The translations under genes were made by a program, and so were the position numbers. Shown here in pieces: positions 25,971-38,300 of a stretch of DNA of 64,000 nt (position 1 is the stretch's first letter; every line of letters begins with the position of its first letter). Under the pieces are notes generated by a model. The model saw only the letters and a list, made by a program, of their open reading frames with translations. It did not search any database and was not told the origin of the DNA. This DNA comes from Bactrocera neohumeralis (lineage: Eukaryota > Arthropoda > Insecta > Diptera > Tephritidae): contig NC_065922.1 of the NCBI RefSeq assembly GCF_024586455.1, positions 1,302,001-1,366,000 on the forward strand, read 5' to 3'.

Positions 25971-26242
25971 AGCCATGTGTCTCTATAAAAGTGTTATCGA
26001 GCGGCTTCATCCCACAGATAAGAGGGGCACGTAAAGGAACAACAAATATTATCTCAACCGAATCTTTACAGTGCCAATTATCAGCGACTCGTGAAAAGTG
26101 TGTGCGTGTTAGTTAACATACATATATACACTTATAATTAGCGAAATGCGAAGCTATTGCCAAACTTTTGGGACATACATACACATGTACATAAGGCACA
26201 TATACGCAAGTAAGCTGTGAGACCGAGTGGCGGATAACTTCT

Positions 26243-26550
26243 TCACTTACCCATGTTTACCCACTTATAATTGGAATGTCCGTCACAGTAGATTGAATAC
26301 TTTTGCTGTGCAGCTACAAATGCGCGGGTGTTGGGCGATTTTATCACCCGTATCAATTGCTGCGAATGTGTTGGTGAGCCGGTGCCATTGAGAATGCGCT
26401 CAGAATCGCTACGCTTGTCGGCTTTGTAATCTTTGTATAGATGCAAAACAACGTTAACGGCTCACAGTGGTTTCGAATTCTACACCGTGCGCACACGCAA
26501 ATAGAATTGCTCGGAAACGATCACAAAGCTCGTGGGAACAGTTTCGGTTC
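26243..26550 (-). CDS. Orphan coding-like block; possible exon(s) of an unidentified gene
   Basis: On the minus strand an open frame with GC-rich third positions runs to a perfect donor, GTAAGTGAAG, at 26249-26240. It reads SERILNGTGSPTHSQQLIRV, IKSPNTRAFVAAQQKYSIYC and DGHSNYKWVNM. An in-frame TGA lies upstream near 26460. Beyond it, 26484-26550 reads TETVPTSFVIVSEQFYLRVR after a TTTTTAG acceptor-like site, so two exons split by a short intron are possible. The Cys-x8-Trp spacing is reminiscent of an Ig-fold strand B-C, but this is weak. I found no partner exons within the window on this strand. It could also be a pseudogene or a non-coding transcript. Confidence 0.3.
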
Positions 26551-26559
26551 TAAAAAGTT

Positions 26560-29316
26560 TGCTTTACAGCGGTTAGAAGAGTTGTTAAATACATACATAT
26601 ATTTATGTACTATGTGAAACATTTGTAGTTCTCTACGAATTTTATTTAATAATTGAGATAAAGAAAATAACTCGAATTATGTCAAGAATAAAAGGACTGA
26701 TTTCGTATTGAGTGCAATTAAATAGTGCTGTTTCTATTAGAACAACGTATAATTTGATTCTTACCCTTTAATCATCGTATCATATACTCGTATGGTTGTT
26801 ACAACTATTGACCTATAGAGAGTAAATGATTTGTGTAAATACACATTTGCTACCCCTTTTTTCCCTTATTTTGGTTAAAAGTTCAAATAAATTCGATGGA
26901 TTTATGGATTTAGTAAGTTTTGTCGCATGTTGAGAATGATTTTTGGCAAAACAAGTCCTAATTCACACGATTTCGATCGATTTGAATCTAATATTTTTAA
27001 ATACCTTATGACAATGTTTTAAGTAGTCAAATTTTTTCGTTTGTAGATTTCAAACTTAGGCACTAAAGACCGATTAAAATAAAGCAGGGTTTATGTTGAG
27101 CTATCTAGATTTTACAATATTAAAAAAGTGAATACACGGTATCGATTTGACAAGTCTTTCTCTTCTCTTTTATTTTAAGATGGCCAAAAACCATTTAATG
27201 GTTGTTTCATTGTGTCATACAAACAAACATGTCTATATTGTATGGATGTAAACACATTTTGCTATTATACCCTTAGGACCCTTATCTTGTAGGAAAAAGC
27301 GTAAAATTATTCCGCAGATTGGTATTTGGCAGTCATATTTATCTGCATTCATTTGGAATATCAATTATTCATGACGCAAAAAGAGGCTCACATACTACTC
27401 AAAGAAGCATTTAAAAATCTTTATACATATGTATATAGTATGTACACATTCATATATACAAATGTATGTATTATAGATCCATAAATATATGAACAACGCA
27501 ATTTTTCAATAACACGCCTTAAAAGCCTAAAATCGGAGTACTGGGCTAGCGTTTATACGACAATAAATAAGCACTTTGGCAATATTGAGACGAAAGGGAC
27601 TCTTGGAATTAAAGCAAACGAATGGTGTCATCGATGATATTACAATTGACTTCATTGCTTCACTGCTGACTCAGCTGTCCTAACGTTTGATCGGTTTTAA
27701 AACTGCACTTTGGAGCGAATTCCGTAAATGTGCAGTCAACACTTTTCTCGAACTATAAACAGATCATTCACAATGTCAATGAAATATCAACCGGCCTATT
27801 GGGAGATAAATTATACTTGTTTCGTTTAAATTCGATTCACGATGCGTGTCTATAATTGGCATTTAATGCTTTCCATAATTTACCAGTCTTATCAAGTGAT
27901 GATATAAGCCATTGATCTGGCTCGGAATCGGGATGATTTGACGAATAAATGGCCAAAGGGACAAACAGAAACTTGAGTAGAAATTATGCGGTTTTCATTA
28001 AATTTGGTGAATATTATCCTTAACACTCTGAGGGATGTTAGATAAGGCTTATGGGTGGAAATGTTAAAAGTTATAAGTTACAAAAAGAATTTGGTCAAGG
28101 GATAATAATTGGCATCAGAACCTTTATATTTAGGAGAAATTCATTATATAATATCTTAATGAAATTAGGTGATAGAATTCTAGCATAACTTAATTAATTT
28201 CTAAAAGTAGATGAAGTCGGTCCAGATCCTACAGAATTTCATTTAATAATGAATTTTGTAGTTATTCTTTGAGAATTTTTTGAGCTGATCAGATTGTCTT
28301 AATCCTACCAAAGTATTCTTACATACCTGAGGAGCACCACCTATGAGCCTTAGTTGCAGTTTAAAGCTATTCTATTGATGGTGCGACATAGATTTGAGTT
28401 TCCATTTCGAGACATAAAATTTAGAAACTACAAATTATATACATGCGAATATCTTTTTAAATTTGCTTTTACTAAATTATTATGTTGATTGACATTTAAT
28501 AATATGTATATATCATACTGTGTATATACTGACATGCGCCTGATAAGATGTACATATGTAGGTAACCGTAGCCGTACAAAAATAACAAATTATGAAATAT
28601 CATTAACTACTCTTTAAGTGTTTAACAAATAAAGCCATAAGTAATCAAGATACTATGTATATGTACACTGTGAAAGGTGTTTAGCGTGTTAGGAACAAAA
28701 ACGTGTTTTTAAAAGGAGTGTCTAAAAAACTCCTTTTACTTCGAAATGTTCCATATCTGAGAGCACATGCATACAGTACATTTGGAAATGGGAATACATA
28801 CTAGACGTGTTTATTTGTATAAATTCGTATAGTTCGAAATGACATCCAGATTATGCTAATCCCATTATAGAATTTCGAAATTCGTTTTAAAAGTATGATG
28901 CTTAGTTTTAGAGATTTAAGACTTGTAAAAATTTTGTAGCAGTGTGCTAAGTTGCTCAACTATTATTAATGGAGACAATTATATACTTGTGTTTTATTTT
29001 GGACTATAACTTTGGACCGAAGACATAAAATTACTCATGCATACATCATGCACTCAGGTTCTTTCAAGATATCAAATTAGCCACCATTTTTCAGTTACGC
29101 CTTTACCCTTAAAAGCAAATGATTTTTTTTTGAATTTTGATTAAACGGGTTTGAATTAAGTTGGCAATATATCTATCATCGATATACACGCAACCATACT
29201 AACAAATCCAAATAAAGTTGAATATACATACATACATAAGTGTGCGAATTTGTGTAAAACATGTATTCGAAATAATTAGCATAGCAATTTACTAAGCACA
29301 ACGTAAAGCTCTCAAA
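26560..29316. other. Non-coding stretch upstream of the GH31 gene
   Basis: AT-rich with no supported gene. The promoter and 5' UTR of the GH31 gene at 29317 should lie here or further upstream. No convincing core promoter was picked out. Short microsatellites occur at ~27420-27470 and ~29220. Confidence 0.5.
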
Positions 29317-32300
29317 ATGAGCGATAGAGAATACAATAAAGAACAATATGAAAACAGAAAACAACGCAAACCCCTGCTGCCAAATGGACAAAACCCACGG
29401 CCACCGAGCACGGAAAGTGAAAGCAGCATTCCCTATATGGATAGACTCAACGATTCCAGCACAAGCGACATTTGCAGTGCAACTTCCAGCAATAGCGGTA
29501 ATGTTGATGAAAGTCGGTCAAGCGAAGGTAACATGAAGCGTGGAATCGCTGCAAGGCGAAATGTCAATATGCCGATCGTCATACAGGTGGATGAACAAGA
29601 CAGTACATTGAGGGCCGAAGGCGATGAACTTACACCACCCCCAAATAACCAAATTCCCAATGTCGAGCCGGTAGGTAGGAATTTGCGTCGAAATTCCATA
29701 TCCTTACCAATGGGGATCGATGCCATTGATCTCGAAGGCCTGCGGCTGAAGTATCAAATGCAAGAACAGGATGCCCTCAGCGAAGAGGAAAAGAGTGATA
29801 GTGTAAGTATTCATTTATATGTAAATGCATATGTACATAAATATATGTATATATAACATCAAAATTTTAGATCTATAGATATATACGACACTATAAGGGC
29901 GTAAATAGAGGCATAATTTTTTAGTTTACTTTCTTAGATCAGACAACCCAGAGGGAAGAATGAGATGCAGTACATTTTTCTCACAGTCACAGAAATTTGT
30001 GAAAGTACGTTTGATTGACTTTTACTCTGCACCTTTTTTTGCATTTTCATTCACTCTTATTTGGAACTTTTTTAGTCTTTTGGTAAATGTACATACTATA
30101 TGTACATATATCCAATGATATTGGATCGTCTAATATTGTAAAAAGCAAGCAAATCAATAAAATTTATGCGGATAAAGATGATATTCAGGGACAAGTGAAT
30201 CTTTTACTAACGTAATAATATGAATCACCCAGAACAAAGCCAAAGCAGTGGCGTCGTAAAGCGATCTTATTAAACATTAATATTAAACTATTTGATTTAT
30301 ATTTAAAACTGTTAATTCGAACGTAGTACAGAGATTAATTCACTATATAATGGGTTAAAATTCTAGGCTATCGCTAGGTATATTGAGGCCAAGGCGACGC
30401 ATAAAATAGAATGCAAATAAAGCCTTTTGAAGAAACACAGAAACACTTTATTTTCGTATGTCATCGCTGTAGAGAAAGGAGCTAGCCATTACTATTTGCA
30501 TTTCCAAACGATAATTTTTCCATTGGGTCTGTTGCACCATCTAAATAAATATGTATGTACGCATGCATATTTATAGATGATATTTAAGTATGTGCATTTA
30601 TACACGACAGGTTGTGATGTTTCTCATTATTTCCGTCCATAAATATTGCCATTGTTGTCTGAAATGGGTTGAAGTACTCATGGGAGATAAAATGGTGAAG
30701 TAAATAAGAATTAATTTATACAAACTGCGGCCATTAAGGTTAATTGATATATGTTTATATATGATATCCGATATCCATTAAGAAATACATTTAATAACAA
30801 ATAAAATCAAAGTTTTGATCACAATGTCAATCCAATTGTTTAAATTGAAAATAAACAATTAAGCACACGAATTTAGAAAGGCCAAATATAATATAAACGA
30901 AATTGGAGATACAACTTGCCGACGTATAGAACAATACTCACTGGAGAAACTCGGTTCCAAACTTTCCCTGAATGTCTAGAATTTTTGCAGCGCATGGGTG
31001 CTATACAGATATAAAGCATGACCATTAAAACAGTGTTGTGCCTAGCCGAATCGATTGTGTTTATTGGTATTAACTGGCAAGTAAAATGGGTTTGACATCA
31101 GCATTTTATATAATCACCTAACTTTAACATTTCGAAGTGCATTGGAATTTCAAATGCTAATTATGTGTTTACGACCCCAGCGACAGGTAATTCATCGTTT
31201 GTTTACATATTCATATGAGAATTATAGCGTTATAATCATTTGATTACAAAGCTTGCATACAAATAATTATCATTTCGCATTGAGTGTGCACGCGGTTTCT
31301 CACAAAGCACACCAAGATCGTCGATTCGCTATTTAGAAACCATGTCTAGCTGTCCAAAACCAATACAAGGTATATGTAGTAGTTAAATAGCATTGGGAAC
31401 AAACGTAAATACATATGTATATATTATACATGTGTGAATTACAAATGTACTTATTTACACAACGCAGCTGAATTGTCTGAGTTACTGTCAATAACCGTTA
31501 ATTTCTTCAATTTTTAAAATCTCTCCCCGACCATGTTTTGGGTTGCTTTCTTAATTTTAGTAATCTTAATTTTTAGTTTTCGATGTTGCAGGTTTCTCGT
31601 ATTATATGTATGTATATGCGGTATTTGTAAAATAATCCTGTGACCTGCAACCCAATGAATATGAGTTCGCCTTTCTAAAACCCGCAAAAATTTAAAAATA
31701 CAAAAACCGTTATTTATAACTATTAATATTGTATATTAGCTTTATTGAAAAATACAAAAAGTAAGATTTCAAGAAACGCATACAACTGATGTTAAACCAG
31801 ACAATATAAAACAGAGAACATAAAACATGTCCTTCACATTCTCTGCCTTCTCTATGTTTTACATTCTCTGGTTAAACTGCATAAGAGGCATAATTTATTA
31901 CTTCTTTGTGGGCTTACTGTGCAGACTTTCTGAGTCATGCCTAAAACTATGCCATAACTATTAAGCAATACCAATTTCCAATGGAATGTAAGGTAGATAT
32001 ATCAATTCGCTTTGCTTTGAGGAAAACCCAGCTCCGCCACTCTTCGTTAAAACGACGACGCGCGATTTTAAATTCGTTTGAAAAGATGTTTTTCTTATAT
32101 GTTTTGTTCTGATTTTAAAAATACATACAGTTGAACTCCATAACTCGAACTCGCATTGGCAATAGAAGTCAAATTTCAAGTCTCTCTAAGTCGAAGTTTT
32201 TTGTGGAATATGGTGATTCGAGTTAGTCAAGTTCAACTGGGTTTATGAAATTCGTTACTTCTTGTTTCAAATTTATACAAAAGACAATAATAAAATCCTT

Positions 32301-35300
32301 TTTTCCTCCTGAAATTTGCACTATCGTATAGTATACACTGTAATAAACATTCTCGCAAATTTTAAAATCGAAATTCAAATTATTACGGCCTCAACAGCGT
32401 TTCTGGTAGAAAGGGAACAGAGTGCAGAACATAGTGACTCCAATATAGAAGAAAAATAAAAAAACGGACGATTAGTTAATTTCAACATCGAAAAAAAATC
32501 GCGAAAATCGGTGATTTTTCGGACGGTCAAACAGAAACGATCCCTTAATTCCTTCTTGATTAGTGTACTGGAAACTGAACGAATCAAATGGAATTTAAAA
32601 TGGTGCTATGTGCGAAGTAGGCGTGGTTATGGTCCGATTCCGATCATTTTCATAACGTGACATAGGCATATAAAAATAATGGCACATACCAAATTTTGTC
32701 GAAATCCCACGCCCATCGTCCAATTTTCAAACCAGCTGCCATAAAGCTCTCTTGTACCATCTCGGTGGTAAAATTTAATGTCTTTGGCGTATTTAGTTAT
32801 TGATTTTTATTTTAGTTTTTAACAGTACTGTTAAATGTGGTCCGATTACCCCCATCAACGAACTTGAATTTTTTTTGTACTAAGGGCCAAGTTTCATCAA
32901 GATATCTAAATTTTTACTCAAGTTACAGCTTGCACGGACGAACGGACAGACAGACAGTCAACCGGATTTCAACTTTTCTCGTCACCCTGATCTTTTATAT
33001 ATATGTATATAACCCTCTATCTATCTCGATTAGTTTTAGGTGATACGTACAACCGTTAGGTGAACAAAACTATAACTATACTCTGTAGCAACTGGTTGCA
33101 AGAGTATACAAATAAGGATGACATTCCAGGCTTAAGAAATAATCGACAACTTTTTAAAGATGAATGTAATTGTTATCAAAAACTCATGTAATGCATGCAC
33201 TTGTATATTTTGTTCTTCAACTTTCTTGCTTACATACATACATACATATATCGAAATGAAATTGACCAATTTTTGAACAATAAATTCTAAACAAATTGGC
33301 AGTACCAACTCGTATAACAATGATCCGATCTAATGCATGCTTCTCATCGCCTACAGGTTGTTATAGGTAAATATGTAAGTTGTAATAATCATGTCAATCT
33401 AAATTCAATAGCTCATCAATAGCTTATCTTCAATACGCGCTTACTATTAGTAGATTTATGTACATACATATATAGCACTCACTTGTAAATTTTCATATTA
33501 ATTAATTTTGCTCTCACACTCTGCGCTCACATTCGCGCTCCAATTGATTTGGACTATTTACTTGGCCAATGTATATTAATTGGTGAACACGGCCTGCGGT
33601 GTAATGAAATTCATTTTGAATTTCGACATTAGTTTATTAACAGTAATTGATAGAGAATATTGTGCTTTTAACTAGAACTTTATTTAATTAACTTATATTC
33701 TTTATTATTTTCAAATTGATGAGTTCAAAACCAAACTCTATATATACTTATATTAGAATATTAGAACTTTTACATATAGCCTCTTATTGACAACGGTTAA
33801 TTCCTTCTAATGAATTTCAAAAATGGCGAATTATTCTGCAAACACGATTATTAAAACAGCCGATTACGACTCCTACTATCCGAGTCAACCTGTGACTAAT
33901 TTAACAACTTTGTACATTCATTTTGATAAGGCAGGTGTACGAGTACGCGAAACCTTACAATGATTTCTAAGTGAACCTAATAAAGATTTTAATTTTCTAT
34001 GCATTAATCAAATCTCTTTGACAGATAAACGATGACAGCTGCGGTTCGGTCAGCCCGAATGTACCGGAAACAAGTATATCATCAATAAACCAGAATGACG
34101 AAGAGAGCGATGATGAGGAATATGGTGGCGGACGTCGGAAGTATCGGTTCGTATTACAAATAGTATATTACATATATACACAGAGATATATGTATGTATT
34201 TAAGATTGCAAAAAAGGCTCAGTATATATAAGGGAGAGAACTGAAATAGGAAACATCAAAACATGTGATTATAGTCAAGTTACCTAGTGGTTTACATGAT
34301 TACTTACTTATTCACACATCACCAGCTTACGATCTCAACTTCACCCGTGATAATGGAAGCACAAAAAATAATGTTTGTATACATAGATGCGAACGCTTAA
34401 ATCCATCATAAGGCGATTGGTAAAATCATTAATCCACATAAAAAGCTACAGATTCAGTGACCCAAGTAAGGAAACTCGCTGAAAGAGCAATTAGTGGAAA
34501 ATGATAGACACACTAAAATACTAGATGGTTGTAACCCTCGATGTTGAAATGGGTTTCTTCGGGTAAAAATCAGCCTTTTTTCAACAACTTTTTTCTGCTT
34601 GGGACTACTTACAACCCGTCATAAAGCATCGTAAAATCATAAAATTATACATTTTTACACTGGCTTAAAAAAATTGTTGTTGGATTACATACAAAAATGA
34701 GTTTACACATTTACAATTCGTAATGCTATGTTTTCGGGTCATTATAACTTATAACTTTTTCAGACTATGTGAAACCCCTAGATGTAAAAAATGTAATATT
34801 TAATTAGAATTTTTTATTGATACAAACATGCACTATTAACAAAGAAATTCCGAAATTTTTGGAAAAAAATATTTTAAACTCGGTCTTTGCGACGCCATTT
34901 CCAGTGACCGCTCGGAAGAAAGATGCGCCCGCGTTAGTATGATAACTCCTTACAAGATCATCTAAAGTGAAAAAATGTGTTTTAGTTAGAACCTTAACTT
35001 TGAACTGGGACGAAGGAAAAAAACTGAAAATTGGATTTTTGCAGATATTTTTACAAAAAAATTAAAATTCAGTGAAAATTGCGCAACATTTTTTTTTAAT
35101 AGTTGTAATCGAAAAAAATCCTGCATCCAAGTGATTCATTTCATGAAGATCATTTGAGTAATTCTCAAAATCTTGCCAACCGACTTCAAAAACACAGTTT
35201 CAAGAAAAACGCGTTTAAAGACAGCGCACTTGGCCTAGCTGGCCTCGAACGCGAAACTATTACTTGGATCAACTGGGGAAAGGTGTAGTAGAATGTAATC

Positions 35301-38300
35301 AGACAATAAACAAATCGATTTTTTGAAACCCGTAAACCAATGTAACCCCTTAGACTCAGCAACCTGGCATAGCATATTGACTTGACCACATTAAAATCAT
35401 CACCGTGCCTCTTTTCCTGTACAAACTAATGTTGGCGACATGTCAACATGTTGTTATGCTCATTTATACATACATACATACATACTGTAAGAATCACGAC
35501 ACTTAGGGTCGTCTTCTCAATGTCTGGTTAGCTGCCATCTGTCACTTAAGTTCTGGTTAAAAAAAATAAGTTCTTTCTTGAAAGAAGGAGTCTTGTTTAA
35601 GTTAACCAGAGCTTTACTGACAGATTGCAGCTAATCAGTCATAGAGAAAACAGCCGTAAACTATGTATTATCTGAACATAAAAGTATAATCGGATCAATG
35701 TTAGAGGATTCGTATGCTATTATGAATCTATTACTAATAAATCAAAATCAAAATTGATTCGCATTTATTTGCACTTGGATGAATTTACATATTATGTCTT
35801 GAGAAGGAAAATCTTCTAAGTTAAAAACCAAATATTTGTTGGTTTGAAGAATGTGAGAACTGAATAGAGCAAATAATTCTTGAAAAATTAAATTTAAATT
35901 CAATTATTGTAACAGGAAATATTTCGAACTGGAACTCCCAATGAACTTGTTCACGGAATCGTTTTTTTTTTTTTCAAACAAATTTGCCAGATAAAGTTTG
36001 TATAGTATCTTAAGTTATTGGCTTTCTATTGTTACTCAACGTTATGCCTGTGTACATATATTTTTATACATACTTGTAAATCTTGCGAATTTCAGGCTAA
36101 TTTTGACTTTGGGAGTGTTTTCTTCCACAAGTGGATAATGAATATACTTACATATGAACATATACATATGTGTGTAGGTACATATGTGTATGTCCAAAGT
36201 GTACGCTTTAAGAAATGATTCGTCTCGGCACAAACTGTGCGTTTATCTTAGTTAAAAGAGATATAACAACTCAGTACTCGATTGAATTTACTAGCGATAA
36301 GAACGCAAATCTTCGCCACATTGTCTGATAAAAGGCTAGACCAACGTAAAGTATATGTAAGTTCATCCCAACCTTTCTAGTTAGAAATTGATTTTTCTTA
36401 TAAACATACTTAAAATAGACTAAGTCGATAGTTTAGGCAATACAGATTGTGCATTATATGTATATATTTAGAAATTTGAATACATACATATTTACATGCT
36501 ATGCAAAAAAGCACAAAGTACCATAGCACATAGAAGTAAATATTTGCAACGCACTACTTAATCTGGAGATAGTGTGGGAGAGATGAGAAAATAAAATAAT
36601 AAACACATTAATATGTGTGTAAATGTTTGAGTACGTGATATATGTAGATATGCATGTATGTATGTATATACGTTAACATATGTAGTATGTATAAGCGGAA
36701 TTTCAATTAAGAATACATTTTCACTTACAAACATATGTACATATGCACATAGGGATATGTATGTATGTGTATGTAAGTATATATGGGTGTAGAGATTATG
36801 GAATTAATTTAATTAACATTCGAAATTGATTATTTAATAACCGGTTTGTTGCAGTACTAATGCATACATATGTACATAAGTACATACATATGTATGTATG
36901 TATGTACATATATAAATATGCACTTTTGTGTAATATTTCTTATTAATAAATTAAACCCAATGTTTCTACGACCATTACATACATATGTACATACATTTGT
37001 TACATATGTAAGTGCGACACGTATGAAATTAGCATATTTTCATTGCAGTGATCCGTTTCGGAGTCGCCGCCGAGCATCGATAGCCCCTCTACCCGCCTTG
37101 CGCTTGAATAGTAAGGAGATGCTTGCCAGTGACTTCGACACCCACAGTGTGGCTAGCAACCAAGCGTCCATCACTAGCGTTAATTCATTGGCCAGTTTAC
37201 TCCGAGAAAAAATGAATGTAAGTTGTAATACATACATACATACACATATACATACTACATCCGTACTTATTTATTTACGTACATATGTATGTATATCATT
37301 TAAGGCATTCCCCCAAATGATTCGCAAAAAGAAACGTGAAACCAAGGATTATAAAATTAAGATTTTCGTCACAATATTATTCTTCATCATTGTCTTCTTG
37401 GTAAGAGTTTATGATTCACTGTATGGAAGGATTTGTTTATCCTTTTAAAGAAATGCAGTTTTAAATAATGAATTCGTAAATTAATTTTTACTATTATGTT
37501 TATTTCTTATCTAACCAGATTGGATACTCTTATATAACCTACCATAAGGAGATTTTAACTCGTTCCTACTTCGAAAAGATCAAATTCAGCTCGTTGGATC
37601 GTACTTTCAGTATTTTAAGTCACGAAGACAAGGAAGTGATAACAGGAAAGTTAGGTCTCTCTATAAGTTCCGATAGTATACCGTTTTATTGTCTGGAAGA
37701 CCAACGTAAAAATGATGGCAGCGTTTGTCTGGAATGGAATGGTATAGCTCGGCTGTATATGAGTTTCCAAAATATGAATGTATTCCGTTGCTATAACATA
37801 CAGTGGCAAGCACTGGGTTCGGGAATTTATCCAACCGATTGTTATGAGTTGAAAAGGGATAACGGGCTATGGTTTGGTGGGAGCTTTACAAAGGGCATGG
37901 AATGGTCCTTAAGCTCGGCAAATTTTGACTATGCACCTTTCGGTAGTGGTGACGGTAAGGTTCATCAGTTCGGTAACGGAATAAAACGTTATTTCATAAA
38001 TTCGATTGGTGTGGCAATGCAGGTCGACGATCGCACACCTCTGCACATATCTGTCAATCAAACAGAAAATAGATTATGCTTTCGTGCCCGAAATGATAAT
38101 TTCACCTTCGTCAATCATCTAACGGAATATCCAGAGCTTACATATAAAATTTGCACTACCGAAGACATGCGTAGTCTACATATGCTGATGACACAACAGA
38201 GTCTGTGGGATGGTCTAAAGGAATCTGATATCTATTCTCTGCATTCACTGATTGAAGAACCCGTATGGAAGATACCGTTTCAAAGTGAAGTGACATCGAT

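Larger units (their letters stand above)
29803..34024. other. GH31 intron 1 (4.2 kb)
   Basis: From GTAAGT at 29803 to TTTGACAG at 34024. It contains an inverted repeat at 31792-31879, a small pogo-like MITE at 32128-32239 and a dispersed repeat fragment at 32577-33111. The remainder is AT-rich with microsatellites. Confidence 0.65.
34147..37048. other. GH31 intron 2 (2.9 kb)
   Basis: The donor is GTTCGT (weak) at 34147 and the acceptor TTGCAG at 37048. It contains a Tc1-related fragment (34660-34800), a fold-back element (35511-35651) and dense TATG microsatellites (36650-36910). Confidence 0.65.

Noticed and set aside
29433..29726. 97-codon minus-strand frame
   Set aside because: Antisense shadow of GH31 exon 1, without splice or start context.
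36650..36910. TATG/TACA arrays as possible CRISPR or satellite
   Set aside because: Units are 4 bp with no spacers, and such microsatellites occur all over the window; ordinary simple repeats.
36870..37448. 192-codon open frame on the plus strand
   Set aside because: It reads TATG microsatellite before the real GH31 exons 37049-37217 and 37305-37400 and passes through intron; only the two exons are supported.
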